Shown: positions 27,759 through 37,622 of the stretch, piece after piece | Layout of the letters: every line of letters starts with the position of its first letter | How positions within the stretch are numbered: the stretch's first letter is position 1 | Assembly: GCF_007747995.1 (NCBI RefSeq) | Contig: NZ_CP036276.1 | Location: forward strand, 5,632,001 to 5,696,000 | Direction: 5' to 3' | Source: Symmachiella dynata | Lineage (GTDB): Bacteria > Planctomycetota > Planctomycetia > Planctomycetales > Planctomycetaceae | DNA: 64,000 nucleotides | The notes under the pieces: generated by a model | What the model saw: only the letters and a program-made list of their open reading frames with translations | What the model was told of the DNA's origin: nothing | Databases searched by the model: none | Translations under genes and position numbers: made by a program

Positions 27759-28145
27759 ATGGCTTCCGCGGCAAAGATTGTACTGATCGAAGATGACCGC
27801 GAGATTCGGACGACACTCACCAGTGTGCTCGCCGCTGCCGGTTATGACGTATCGGCTGCGCAAAATGGAATCGAAGGCCAAAAGCTGATCAAGTCGGCAG
27901 AACCCGATTTGATTATCACCGACATGATGATGCCGCAACTCGGCGGCTTTCCCGTGTTGGAGTTTCTGAAAAACTTAGACAATCCCCCGCCGGTGATCAT
28001 GATCACCGCCAACGAAGGGGGACGTCACAAGGCTTATGCGGAAATGTTAGGTGTGGCGAATTACCTGCGCAAGCCGTTTGCCATGGATGTGATGCTCGAT
28101 GCCGTCGAAGAGGCCTTAAAAGAAGGTAAGAAGAAAGCCGACTGA
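27759..28145 (+). CDS. Stand-alone response regulator receiver domain
   Basis: The 128-residue protein is a single CheY-like receiver domain. The acidic pair is Glu11-Asp12-Asp13 (VLIEDDRE), the phosphorylated Asp is Asp55 (IITDMMMPQ), the switch Thr is Thr83 (MITAN) and the conserved Lys is Lys105 (YLRKPF). There is no output domain, so it must act through protein contacts. No histidine kinase is nearby, so its partner is elsewhere. Confidence 0.93.
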   Translation: MASAAKIVLIEDDREIRTTLTSVLAAAGYDVSAAQNGIEGQKLIKSAEPDLIITDMMMPQLGGFPVLEFLKNLDNPPPVIMITANEGGRHKAYAEMLGVANYLRKPFAMDVMLDAVEEALKEGKKKAD

Positions 28146-28244
28146 GTCTCGGTTCAATTGTTTTTCAAATCACGCATCCGGCACTGGCGGACTAGACGCT
28201 GGTAAGACCCGGGGCGGGCTGTGAAACCTGTAAGGATTTTCGCC

Positions 28245-29699
28245 ATGCGTCGGCCCACTGCACAGCACAATCACGACCATGCCTTCACCGCCATGAATGC
28301 GGAACGTGCCGAAGGACTCACGGTCCACAGTCGCCGCAATATGCTCAAAGCGGGACTGGCGGGAATGGCCGGGCTTTCGTTGCCGCAATTATTACGAACC
28401 CGCGCCGCTGCCGCCGAAACCGGCCGCGCGATGGCGGGTGGCAAAAGCGTGATTCTGTTGTGGATGACCGGCGGTCCCAGTCATATCGATACCTGGGATA
28501 TGAAGCCGAACCGGCCGTTCAATAATCGGGGGCCGTTTTCACCCATCAGCACCGCCCTGCCCGGCGTGCAGATTTGTGAGCACCTGCCCAAGCAGGCGGC
28601 GATGCTCGACAAGTTCACGATCATCCGCTCAGTCGATGCTCGCAAAAGCAGCCACGAACCCAATCGCGTGTTTCAAACCGGCAACCGCCTGGCAGCACCG
28701 CGGACGAATCCACTGGGCGACAAGTATCCGGCGATCGCCTCGGTCGTCTCAAAGTTTCACGGTGCCAACCAACCCGGCATGCCGCCCTATGTCGCCTTCA
28801 TGCGGTCCAAGTCGCACATCGGCTACGCGGGATATTTGGGCAAACAATACGATCCCTTCATCGGCAACGAAGCCGCTGACCTGCCGATTTATTCCTTACT
28901 GGGCGAGGACACAGGCAAGACGAGCGGCGCGAGTTTGTTTAATTTGCCCTTAGGTTTGCATCAAGACCGACTCGGCAGCCGCAGTGCGTTGATGCGGGAA
29001 TTTGACCGTTTGCGCAGCGACCTGGATCAATCCGGCTCGATGAGCGCGGTCGATACCTTTGGCCAACAAGCGGTGGAGATGGTCACCGGACGCCGCGCGC
29101 AACAGGCATTCGACATTTCACTAGAACCGGATGACGTCCGCGCGCGTTACGGCAAACATCTGTGGAGCCAACAAGCGTTGTTAGCACGGCGGCTTGTCGA
29201 AGCGGGGGTCAGTTTTGTCACGCTCGATTTAAGTTACCACACAGCTTCGGGCACGTGGGACAACCATGGAATTCCCGGCGGCGTGTATGGGGGAATCTCC
29301 AAGGGCTTAAAGCCATTATTGCCGTTATTTGATCATATCGTCACAACCTTGGTCGGCGATTTGGATGAGCGCGGTCTGTTGGATGACGTGCTGGTGATTG
29401 GCATGGGGGAATTCGGGCGGACCCCCAACATGGGAACACAAGGCAGCACCGATGGTCGCAATCACTGGCCGGTGGTGATGTCGATGGCGCTGGCCGGCGG
29501 CGGAATGCGGCACGGGCAAGTGATTGGCGCCACGGATCACAACGGCGGGCAAATCAAAGAACGTCCCGTCACGCCGGGGGATTTGGCGGCGACGATTTAT
29601 AAGCACATGGACGTTCCGCTGGATGCCACCTATCTCGATCCCCGTGGTCGCCCGAACTTCATCGTCGATGAAGGTTCGCCCATTGCTGAATTGTTTTAA
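28245..29699 (+). CDS. DUF1501 protein with Tat-type leader
   Basis: The ATG at 28245 follows AAGGA at 9-base spacing; the longer GTG frame from 28221 adds eight residues. A twin-arginine leader is visible (SRRNMLKAGLAGMAGLSLP). DUF1501 hallmarks follow: VILLWMTGGPSHIDTWDMKP, ICEHLPKQAAMLDKFTIIRS, FVTLDLSYHTASGTWDNHG and VLVIGMGEFGRTPNMG. The fold is related to alkaline phosphatase/sulfatase; the biochemical role is unknown. Such genes usually sit beside a DUF1549/DUF1553 gene, which is absent here. Confidence 0.92.
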   Translation: MRRPTAQHNHDHAFTAMNAERAEGLTVHSRRNMLKAGLAGMAGLSLPQLLRTRAAAAETGRAMAGGKSVILLWMTGGPSHIDTWDMKPNRPFNNRGPFSPISTALPGVQICEHLPKQAAMLDKFTIIRSVDARKSSHEPNRVFQTGNRLAAPRTNPLGDKYPAIASVVSKFHGANQPGMPPYVAFMRSKSHIGYAGYLGKQYDPFIGNEAADLPIYSLLGEDTGKTSGASLFNLPLGLHQDRLGSRSALMREFDRLRSDLDQSGSMSAVDTFGQQAVEMVTGRRAQQAFDISLEPDDVRARYGKHLWSQQALLARRLVEAGVSFVTLDLSYHTASGTWDNHGIPGGVYGGISKGLKPLLPLFDHIVTTLVGDLDERGLLDDVLVIGMGEFGRTPNMGTQGSTDGRNHWPVVMSMALAGGGMRHGQVIGATDHNGGQIKERPVTPGDLAATIYKHMDVPLDATYLDPRGRPNFIVDEGSPIAELF

Positions 29700-29727
29700 A
29701 GCAATGGTGCCCTGATTCACGAAAGCC

Positions 29728-29853
29728 GTTTCAAAACCAACCAGAATGAGGGTGCCACTGGCTTTGCCAGGTGCACCCAACGCATACACTAGACCGGAAC
29801 AAACACTGTTGGACAAGCCAGCAGTGGCACCCGAGGTAGCCGAGTTTTGAAAC
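29728..29853. repeat. GTTTCAAAAC/GTTTTGAAAC element, copy 1 of 3
   Basis: The ends GTTTCAAAAC (29728-29737) and GTTTTGAAAC (29844-29853) are perfect complements. Nested inside is a second inverted pair, GGGTGCCACTGGC...GCCAGCAGTGGCACCC. The element ends eight bases before the GT4 start codon, so it forms that gene's leader. Other copies are at 48966-49043 and 55972-56047, each also upstream of a plus-strand gene. Confidence 0.85.
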
Positions 29854-29860
29854 TGGTCCT

Positions 29861-31183
29861 ATGCACATTGCCATCATCACTGCCGGCGGCGCGGGAATGT
29901 TCTGCGGGTCGTGTATGCATGACAACACCTGGGCGCGAGCTTTGCAAAACGCCGGGCATGAGGTCAGCTTAATCCCGACCTATACGCCGATTCGTGTCGA
30001 CGAAACCAACGTCAGCACCGATCGCATTTTCTTCGGTGGCTTGAATGTCTATTTGGATTATCGCTTTCCGATCTGGCAAAAAATCCCCCGCGGATGGACG
30101 CGCTGGCTCGATTCCCCCGGACTGTTGAATCTGGTCACACGGTTCGCGATCAGCAACGACGCCCAAGAATTGGGCGCGCTGACCGTCGCCATGCTGCAAG
30201 GCAGCGATGGCCCCAATTTTCGTGAGACACACGAACTGGCTGATTTTCTCGGCCAACAACTCCAGCCGGATGTGATTTGTTTTAGCAACATCTTGCTTTC
30301 CGGCGCGATGCCCCGGCTACGCGAATCGTTTTCCGGCCCCGTGTTTTGCCTGCTGCAAGGCGACGATATTTTTCTCGCCGATTTGCCGGAACCGTTTGTC
30401 GGCCGCGCTTTGGAATTGATCAAAAGTCACGGTCAATTGTTCGACGGATTTTTGACGCATAGTGATTATTACAGCGACTTCATGTCGGGCTTTTTAGGCC
30501 TGCCCAGGGAGAAGTTCATTCACCTGCCGTTGGGCATTGATCTAGCGGGACATGACGGCCTACCGCTACAGCGTGATGAACCGCCCACAATCGGCTACTT
30601 TGCTCGTATTTGTCCAGAGAAGGGGTTTGATCAACTGCTCACCGCGTTTGGGTTGTTGCAAGAACGGCATCCGCACGTGCGGTTTCGTGCGGGGGGCTAC
30701 TTGGGCAAACGGGATGCGGCATTCTTCAAAAAACTGCAACCGGCAATCGAGGCCTTGGGACCGGCGTTTGAATACGTCGGCAGTCCGGAAACGCATGCGG
30801 AAAAGGTGGCGTTTCTTAAGTCGTTGGATATCCTGTCGGTGCCGACGACTTATCATGAGCCGAAGGGGATCTACGTGTTGGAGGCATTGGCCAACGGTGT
30901 CCCCGTCGTGCAGCCGCGGCACGGCGCGTTTCCGGAATTGATCAATGCCTCAGGCGGCGGACTGTTGGTCGATCCCGATGACCCGCAAGCCTTGATGCAG
31001 GGTTGGGAATCGTTGATTCTGGATCCGACGCGTCGGCTGGAATTGGCGCAGGCGGGGCATACCCACGTTCATGAGCGATACGGCACTGATGCGTTGGTCA
31101 ACGACAGCGTGCGGATTTTTCAAACGGCCACTGCAAGCAATGTTCCCGCAGCCCCCGGCATTGCCGAGGACCGTGAACGCTAG
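29861..31183 (+). CDS. Glycosyltransferase family 4 protein
   Basis: The 440-residue GT-B protein starts MHIAIITAGGAGMFCGSCMHDN. It has the family's donor-side elements IGYFARICPEKGFDQLLTAF and the E-x7-E motif (EPKGIYVLE), followed by ALANGVPVVQPRHGAFPELI. It transfers a sugar from an activated donor with retention; donor and acceptor are unknown. There is no Shine-Dalgarno because a palindromic repeat ends eight bases before the ATG. Its last four bases overlap the last four of the convergent DUF1501 gene. Confidence 0.9.
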   Translation: MHIAIITAGGAGMFCGSCMHDNTWARALQNAGHEVSLIPTYTPIRVDETNVSTDRIFFGGLNVYLDYRFPIWQKIPRGWTRWLDSPGLLNLVTRFAISNDAQELGALTVAMLQGSDGPNFRETHELADFLGQQLQPDVICFSNILLSGAMPRLRESFSGPVFCLLQGDDIFLADLPEPFVGRALELIKSHGQLFDGFLTHSDYYSDFMSGFLGLPREKFIHLPLGIDLAGHDGLPLQRDEPPTIGYFARICPEKGFDQLLTAFGLLQERHPHVRFRAGGYLGKRDAAFFKKLQPAIEALGPAFEYVGSPETHAEKVAFLKSLDILSVPTTYHEPKGIYVLEALANGVPVVQPRHGAFPELINASGGGLLVDPDDPQALMQGWESLILDPTRRLELAQAGHTHVHERYGTDALVNDSVRIFQTATASNVPAAPGIAEDRER

Positions 31184-32664
31184 CCCAACAGTCCATCGAT
31201 CGGCACGCCGGTGTAGATATGGTGCGGGCGTCCGGTGTCGTCGTACCACGCTGCAGTTTTGGGAATCCCCAGTGCGTGATAGATGGTGGCGGCCATGCTG
31301 TCCGGCGTCTGTGGGTCGGCTGCGGGATAGCCGGCTTGTTTGTCCGACGAGCCGATGACCGTCCCACCGCGGACCCCTCCGCCGGCAAAGAAAACCGATT
31401 GCACCGCTCCCCAGTGGTCGCGGCCCGGACCGAAAAAGGTGTCGGTCAAATGTGAAATTTTCGGCGTCCGCCCGAATTCACTCCCCATGACGATCAGCGT
31501 ACTATCAAATTGACCGCTGTTTTTCAGATCATCCATCAGCGCGCACAAGGCGCGGTCCGTGGGCGGAAAGAGTTTGTTCTTCAGCCGCGGAAACGCATCG
31601 CCGTGTGTGTCCCAGGTTTCGTTGTTGCCAAGATTGACCTGCACCAAATTCACGCCGGCCGAGACTAGTCGATACGCCATCAACAACGACCAGCCAAAAC
31701 TGTTGCGGCCGTAACGTTCTTGGATTTTGTCATCAGCGCGGGTCACATCGAAAGCCTGTTGGACTTTTTGATTGGACAACAGCGAAATGGCGGATTGGCG
31801 ATGCAGATCGTACGACCGGCCTTCGGCTGATCTCTCCATCGCTCGTCGTTGATCATCGATCGAAGCCAGCAAATCCAATCGGCGGTCCATACGTTTGGGT
31901 GAAAGCCCCTGGGGGAGTTTTAGGTTGGGTGCTTGATAGGTCCGGGCATCCGGACTGCCGGGCGGTTTTTTGGACTGGTTGGGGAATGTGTATTCCGGAT
32001 AGGCACCCCGCCACATCGGATCGCCATAGGGAGACGCTTCGATAAAAAACGGATCACGGCGACGCCCCATTTGTCCGCCATAGGCACCGGGAATCACACC
32101 GCCCGACCAATGCACGAGTCGTTCGGGCAAGACGACCGCCGGTGGCAGGTTGTCGTTACGCGGCGGTATCGCATCTCCCACGATAGAAGCGATGGAAGGC
32201 CAATCGCCGGGACGCGGTTTGCGGTCCCCCACAAATCCGGGATTAGCCACCGAGCGTCCGGTGAGCATAAAATAATGACCGAGCGTGTGTCCGTTGGTGG
32301 GATGCGTCAACGAACGGACGACCGACCAGTCGTTGCTCCGCTGTGCCAACAACGGCAGATGTTCACAGATTTCGATTCCGGGTGTCTGCGTGGCAATCGG
32401 CTGAAAGTCGCCGCGAATTTCGGCAGGGGCCTGCGGCTTGAGATCGAAACTATCTTGCTGCGCCAAGCCGCCGGATAAAAAGATATAGATGCACGCCTTA
32501 GCGGTCGGTTCCACGGGCGTATATTTTCCCTCAACCCGCGTTGCCGCATGCAGCGCGTCGAGGTGATTCATCCCCAGACCGAGCAATCCCACCGCACCGG
32601 CCTGCAAAGCAGTCCGTCTGGCGAACACCGGATGTTGAGCTGCTTGTGGGTTGTATCCGCTCAT
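31180..32664 (-). CDS. DUF1501 protein
   Basis: The 494-residue protein has the DUF1501 core: ACIYIFLSGGLAQQDSFDLKP, EICEHLPLLAQRSNDWSVVRSL, LVQVNLGNNETWDTHG and LIVMGSEFGRTPKI. The leader (VFARRTALQAGAVGLLGLGMNHLDALHA) has the twin Arg and looks Tat-type. It is convergent with the GT4 gene and overlaps its stop. It is not a recent duplicate of the DUF1501 gene at 28245, since the two differ through most of their length. Confidence 0.92.
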   Translation of the reverse strand: MSGYNPQAAQHPVFARRTALQAGAVGLLGLGMNHLDALHAATRVEGKYTPVEPTAKACIYIFLSGGLAQQDSFDLKPQAPAEIRGDFQPIATQTPGIEICEHLPLLAQRSNDWSVVRSLTHPTNGHTLGHYFMLTGRSVANPGFVGDRKPRPGDWPSIASIVGDAIPPRNDNLPPAVVLPERLVHWSGGVIPGAYGGQMGRRRDPFFIEASPYGDPMWRGAYPEYTFPNQSKKPPGSPDARTYQAPNLKLPQGLSPKRMDRRLDLLASIDDQRRAMERSAEGRSYDLHRQSAISLLSNQKVQQAFDVTRADDKIQERYGRNSFGWSLLMAYRLVSAGVNLVQVNLGNNETWDTHGDAFPRLKNKLFPPTDRALCALMDDLKNSGQFDSTLIVMGSEFGRTPKISHLTDTFFGPGRDHWGAVQSVFFAGGGVRGGTVIGSSDKQAGYPAADPQTPDSMAATIYHALGIPKTAAWYDDTGRPHHIYTGVPIDGLLG

Positions 32665-33064
32665 CGGGCACGTCCTGCAAGGGGGGAAATTCCGGTTCCT
32701 GCGCGAAGCATTTCACCCATTATGCGCTGTTGATGCGTTGCTCGCAATTACAAGATAAATCAACCGGCAAAATGCGCGAGGTTTTCATCAAGTTCCTCTT
32801 GGCAGTGTGCGGCCTTGTCGTTATAAATCGCCGCTGCCTGCCACGGGTATCGTGTTGGAATTCCATTCCAATCGTCTTGCGGCGGCCACTTCGAGTCTCT
32901 CAAAAACACCGACTACTCACAAAACACAATCGAATGTTGCGTGATCCTCAGCATGCGCTAGCAGGCTGTGTATCGCCAATTCCCCGGTCTTCGCACGCCG
33001 GTTGCCTACCACGATCGTGGGCAGACCTGCTCCCCGCGATATCGAACGGGAAAGGAGTCCTTAC
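32665..33064. other. Divergent spacer, no gene seen
   Basis: These 400 bases lie between divergent DUF1501 and OmpA-like genes. A Shine-Dalgarno (AAAGGAG) at 33050-33056 serves the OmpA-like gene. No repeat or RNA gene is recognisable. Confidence 0.4.
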
Positions 33065-33898
33065 GTGTCTTCCCCTCTGCGAATCATGATGTTTTGCGCT
33101 GTAGGCGCGATGGCGTTCAGCCATTCGGGTTGCACCGCGGTTCCCCGCAATCAGTTGTCGCAAAGCCAAAACCGGGCGCGGCAATTGTACGAACAAAACC
33201 AAGCCTTGGCCGCCGACCGGCAACAAATCCATAACCAAGCGGCCTCGCTAGCTGCTCAGCAGCAACAATTGGAGCAGGAGTTACAAGCGCTCCGCATGGC
33301 CAAACAAACGGATGAGCAATTGTTGGTCAGCGCTCAAAGCGAACGGGACAAACTGCGTTCGCGGTATACGAATCTGTTAGACACAACTCGCAACGCGACC
33401 AACCCGCTCTCAGCCGAATCGACGCGGCAGTTTCAAGATTTGGCCCGTCGGTACCCGAACTTCGAATTTGATCCGCAAACCGGCGTGAGCAAGTTTCACT
33501 CCGACGTCTGGTTCTCCTCCGGGAGTGCCGAAGTGCAAAAGAATTCGCAAGAACTGCTGACGGAATTCTCGAATATCTTAAATCAAGGGGATGCCCAAGA
33601 TTTGAATATTCTGGTTGTGGGTCACACTGACGATCGCCGAATCGCGAAAGCCAGCACCAAATCGAAACACCCCAGCAACTTGCACCTGTCCGCCCACCGT
33701 GCGATCAACGTCTGCGATTCGCTGGCAAAACACGGATTGCGACGCGAACGGATGGGGATTGCCGGTTACGGTCCCTACCAACCCCTGGCCCCGAATAAAG
33801 ATAACGAGTCGCGACAGAAAAATCGTCGAGTCGAGATCTTCGTGTTGGCCCCCAATGCCCCGATTGCCAGCTTGAGTTCAGGCAACGGGATTCAGTAG
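33065..33898 (+). CDS. OmpA-family lipoprotein
   Basis: The GTG at 33065 lies eight bases after AAAGGAG and starts SSPLRIMMFCAVGAMAFSHSGC, a signal peptide with a lipobox-like end (Cys22 or so); the frame also runs back to 33002. Residues about 30-115 are a Gln-rich coiled coil (QQQQLEQELQALRMAK). The C-terminal OmpA/MotB domain contains WFSSGSAEVQ, LNILVVGHTDDRR, LSAHRAINVCDSLAKHG and the peptidoglycan-contact motif QKNRRVEIFVL. It probably links the outer membrane to peptidoglycan or acts as an envelope scaffold. Confidence 0.88.
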   Translation: MSSPLRIMMFCAVGAMAFSHSGCTAVPRNQLSQSQNRARQLYEQNQALAADRQQIHNQAASLAAQQQQLEQELQALRMAKQTDEQLLVSAQSERDKLRSRYTNLLDTTRNATNPLSAESTRQFQDLARRYPNFEFDPQTGVSKFHSDVWFSSGSAEVQKNSQELLTEFSNILNQGDAQDLNILVVGHTDDRRIAKASTKSKHPSNLHLSAHRAINVCDSLAKHGLRRERMGIAGYGPYQPLAPNKDNESRQKNRRVEIFVLAPNAPIASLSSGNGIQ

Positions 33899-34024
33899 TT
33901 TTCCGCCATTTTCCGCGGGTTTGTTAAATTGCGAGAGTATTCCGCCTGGAGATGGCCTTGCCAGGATTCCGAAATATCCTCAATATACCGCCGCACAATC
34001 CAGGGACGGAGCTACGGATCGCTG

Positions 34025-35101
34025 ATGACAGGACAGGCCACACGACATGACGTTCGGTCCAACGCTTCCGTTGCGCCACATGGCGACAGGAACGTTCACC
34101 CGCCGCTGAAAGGCCCTAGTCAACTTTGGGTCAATCGGCAACGAGGTGCGTCGCCAAGAAATTCCGCTGCCCAGAAAACATTTTTGTTTTCGGTGATCAT
34201 TCCCGCATACAACTACGGTCGCTTCGTCGGGCGGGCCATCAAATCGGCGTTGCAGCAAAGCGGCGATGACTTTGAAGTTTTGGTTATCGACGATGGCTCC
34301 ACGGACAACACCCGCGAGGTCGTCGCGCGGTACGAAGATCGTGTCAGCTATTTCCACCACGAGAACCGTGGGCAGTCCGCCACGCGCAATCGAGGCATCG
34401 ATCTGGCCCACGGCCGCTATCTCATTTTCCTCGACGCCGACGATGCCTTGTTGCCCCATGCGTTGTCGCACCTGCGGCGTGAAGTGCAAGCGCATCCCGA
34501 AGTCGGTATGGTGTTCGGCCAACATTTTGCCGTTTGTGAGGAAGGCATTCGTGTCTCGGGTAAGCTGCACCCTGAGTTGGGTGAGCCGATGGAAAACTTT
34601 CGTGACTTCCTGGACCGCAAATTCGGCATTTGCAACGGCACCGCTGCGGTCCGGCGCGATGTCTTTGACGTCATCCGTTTTCCCGAACATATTCGCAACG
34701 GCGAAGACCTACCCGTCTTCGCTGCGACCTTGTTACATTTTCCCTGCCGCTCAATCAATGAAACTTTGCTGGAAGTCAACGCTCATGACGGGCGCGTGCG
34801 GCGGAATATCGAAGCCATCCGCGAGACCGCCGAACAGGTGATCGACGAATTGTTCGATCCGGAGCACATGCCGCAACCGGCTTTGCGGTATCGTAAATTG
34901 TTTGCCGCCCGTAAATACCTCTCCATGGCTCGGTCATTTTATCGCTCTGGACATTACGCGGAGTCACGCCGCTATTTTCGCAAAGCGGTGGCGACACAAT
35001 GGCGGCGTTTGCTGAACTCCACCGCCGTCGCCCGCTACCTCAAAAGCTTCATCCGCCAAGGCCTGGCGAAAGTCGGTCTCGATCCGCAAACCCACAGCTA
35101 A
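34025..35101 (+). CDS. Glycosyltransferase family 2 protein
   Basis: The GT-A core is clear: FLFSVIIPAYNYGRFVGRAI, VLVIDDGSTDNTREVV, GQSATRNRGIDLAHG and the metal-binding DxD region IFLDADDALL. A helical C-terminal third follows (about 290-358). I chose the ATG at 34025 after GGAG; the open frame starts at a TTG at 33929. The first 55 residues are polar and may be disordered. Donor and acceptor cannot be told; polysaccharide synthesis is the usual role. Confidence 0.9.
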   Translation: MTGQATRHDVRSNASVAPHGDRNVHPPLKGPSQLWVNRQRGASPRNSAAQKTFLFSVIIPAYNYGRFVGRAIKSALQQSGDDFEVLVIDDGSTDNTREVVARYEDRVSYFHHENRGQSATRNRGIDLAHGRYLIFLDADDALLPHALSHLRREVQAHPEVGMVFGQHFAVCEEGIRVSGKLHPELGEPMENFRDFLDRKFGICNGTAAVRRDVFDVIRFPEHIRNGEDLPVFAATLLHFPCRSINETLLEVNAHDGRVRRNIEAIRETAEQVIDELFDPEHMPQPALRYRKLFAARKYLSMARSFYRSGHYAESRRYFRKAVATQWRRLLNSTAVARYLKSFIRQGLAKVGLDPQTHS

Positions 35102-35242
35102 GCCCAGAGCAATGCGGGGACGTCGTGTCATCCGGCGAACTCGCGCCGTGCCTGCTGCCCTTGAGACCCGCTGTGTGCTCCGATAAGCTTTCCGACGACG
35201 ATTCATAAAATCACTCGTACGGATATTGGTTGGAGATGCGGC

Positions 35243-35938
35243 ATGAGCGAAGCTGCGGGAAAAATCATTGTGCTGACCGGCGTCACCAAGGGCTTAGGCC
35301 GCGCGCTGGTCGATCGATTTGTCGAAAGCGGACAGACGGTCATCGGTTGCGGCCGCTCCCAGGAGGCCCTTGACGAATTGCGATCGCGCTATGCTGCGCC
35401 GCACCATTTCTCCACCGTCGATGTCAGTAGCGACGACAGCGTCCGTGCCTGGGCGGAAACGGTGCTCAATGAATATGGCCCGCCCGACATCCTGATCAAC
35501 AATGCGGCGATCATGAACGAAAAAGCTCCCCTGTGGGAAGTCGGGGCTGAAGAATTCGCGCGGATGACCGCTGTGAACATCAACGGACCGGCCAACGTGA
35601 TCCGCCATTTCGTACCCGCGATGGTAGAACGAGCCACGGGGGTGATCGTGAATTACAGTTCCGGCTGGGGACGCGCCACCGGACCAGGAGTCGCACCGTA
35701 TTGTGCCACGAAATGGGCCATCGAAGGCCTGACGCAAGCATTGGCCCAGGAACTTCCCGAAGGCATGGCCGCCGTGCCGCTCAACCCGGGCATCATCAAC
35801 ACCGATATGCTAAAAATCAGCTTCGGCAAATCCGCCGAACGCTACGGCACTCCCGAGGAATGGAGCCACGCCGCCGCCGAATTGATTCTGGGCATCGGCC
35901 CTCAAGACAACGGCCGACAACTAACGGCCGCATCGTAA
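35243..35938 (+). CDS. Short-chain dehydrogenase/reductase
   Basis: The 231-residue protein has the classical SDR elements: the cofactor motif TGVTKGLGRAL near residue 12, Asp in TVDVSSDDS, NNAAIMNEKA, the catalytic Ser in NYSSGWG, and Tyr-x3-Lys in PYCATKWAIEG. The ATG follows GGAG at good spacing. NAD(P) preference and substrate are not evident. Transcribed alone, between GT2 and the convergent Nramp-like gene. Confidence 0.93.
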   Translation: MSEAAGKIIVLTGVTKGLGRALVDRFVESGQTVIGCGRSQEALDELRSRYAAPHHFSTVDVSSDDSVRAWAETVLNEYGPPDILINNAAIMNEKAPLWEVGAEEFARMTAVNINGPANVIRHFVPAMVERATGVIVNYSSGWGRATGPGVAPYCATKWAIEGLTQALAQELPEGMAAVPLNPGIINTDMLKISFGKSAERYGTPEEWSHAAAELILGIGPQDNGRQLTAAS

Positions 35939-35980
35939 TCACGCCGCTGCTGACAACGCCCGCAATAAAAACCGTTGAGG

Positions 35981-37318
35981 CTACATAGCAGCAATTTTTT
36001 CGTAAACCGACAGTGACGTGCGCACTGCCAGTCCAAGAGTGATCAGCAGTCCCACCGCTGCGACGCCTTTCAACCACAGGGGAACGGCGCGCTGGCCGGT
36101 CAAATCGGGACGCGTGGCCAGCCATAACATGGCTCCGGCCAAAATGGGGAAGCCGACGACAACCATTGCCTGTGCGAAGATGATCAGGTTGACCGTGTTG
36201 AAGTCAAACGCCTTGATCGCCACAGCAACGATCATGCCGGTTAGTAGCGCTAGGATCGTACCCACCTTCGGACCTTTGGCATCCATGTCGCCGCCAAATC
36301 CCAAACCGTCGGACAGCATCGAGCCGCCGATCATGGCGTTGACCATAAACGAACTGAAGGCGGCGCTAAACAGCCCCATGCAGAACAGGCTTTTGGCCAA
36401 GAACGCGTGCTCCCCGAACAAAGGTTCCAATTGCAGCGCGACATCAGTCGCCGACTTGAGATCGCTGCCGGCCATCTTTCCATGCAGCACCGACGCAGCT
36501 GTGAGCATGATCATCAAGGTGATCGTCCCCAACACGGCGATGCCGACTGAGGAATCAATCGCTCCTTGCCGGAGATTGTCGGTCGTCCAACCTTTTTTGC
36601 GGACGAGATACGATTGATAAAACGCTCCGGCGACGGAAAACGTCGTCGCAAACAAACCGATCAGCGGCGCGAATCGTGTCATCATGTCGACGCCCTCTTC
36701 GGACGCGGGAAGACTGGGAATCAAACCCCGCGCGATGTCCGCCGGGGAGGGGGCGGCCAAGATGAGATTTGCGGCGAATCCGACGAACATCAAACCGACC
36801 AAGAACATCATCATCTTCTCGACCGGCTTATACAGATTTTGGAAACCGAGCAGGACGCAAATGATCACCGCGTTCAACCCGATCACCAACAGATTTGGCC
36901 AGGTGGTCAATTTGGCGAAAAGACCAGCGTCCGCGGCGACCGTTGCATCAGCACTTTCCACAAATGGTTCGATGGCGGCCAACACGCCGAGGTTGTTGCC
37001 AAATTGAAAACAGGCAGCAATCAGAAACAGCGAGATCCCCGCCAGTGCTGCCACGGGACGCCCCGCGCGGCGAGCCAATTCGTCGCACAACGTCCCCTCT
37101 AAGACGACCCCCAGCCTGGCCGAGAGGGCCGTCATGCCCATCATCAACAACACCGCAATCGCCAGCACCCAGATCATGCTGTAACCGAATTCGACGCCGA
37201 TCCGCGAACTCGTCAAAATACTGCCCGGTCCAACAACCACCGAAGCGACAATGATCGCCGGTCCGACGGCGCGAAAGATACTGAGAAACCCGGAAGCGGC
37301 TGGACGTGGTTCGTTCAT
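35981..37318 (-). CDS. Nramp-related transporter with altered metal-site motifs
   Basis: The 445-residue protein has 11-12 hydrophobic helices in the Nramp order. The first helix reads GPAIIVASVVVGPGSILTSS, where canonical Nramp has Asp-Pro-Gly-Asn. The sixth-helix region reads LFATTFSVAGAFYQSYLVRK, where the family has Met-Pro-His. Both halves of the classic transition-metal site are therefore changed. It probably carries a different substrate, as some Nramp-related proteins carry magnesium, or has an unknown one. It is convergent with the SDR gene. Confidence 0.85.
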   Translation of the reverse strand: MNEPRPAASGFLSIFRAVGPAIIVASVVVGPGSILTSSRIGVEFGYSMIWVLAIAVLLMMGMTALSARLGVVLEGTLCDELARRAGRPVAALAGISLFLIAACFQFGNNLGVLAAIEPFVESADATVAADAGLFAKLTTWPNLLVIGLNAVIICVLLGFQNLYKPVEKMMMFLVGLMFVGFAANLILAAPSPADIARGLIPSLPASEEGVDMMTRFAPLIGLFATTFSVAGAFYQSYLVRKKGWTTDNLRQGAIDSSVGIAVLGTITLMIMLTAASVLHGKMAGSDLKSATDVALQLEPLFGEHAFLAKSLFCMGLFSAAFSSFMVNAMIGGSMLSDGLGFGGDMDAKGPKVGTILALLTGMIVAVAIKAFDFNTVNLIIFAQAMVVVGFPILAGAMLWLATRPDLTGQRAVPLWLKGVAAVGLLITLGLAVRTSLSVYEKIAAM

Positions 37319-37622
37319 GGTGTTGCTCTTCTGTAAGACGGCTGTAAATCACTCGCCGCCATCATAACAGCAACGCCCAAGCAAACCCAACGCACGCGTC
37401 CCGAAACCCATTCCGGGCCCCACCCATTCCCAAACCAACGGCTCCGCCGTCGTACTCCGCGTCCCCGACAAGAAATCTTGCCCCCCACAATGTTCATTCC
37501 CGCATAACCCCAAGCTGACTTATGTTCCCGACAGCCGACGATTACAATGCCACTTTCGCTGCAATAGGCAATTCCCGTCTCACATTGAGGTCATACTCAA
37601 ACCCGCCATAAAGGAAGTTGTG

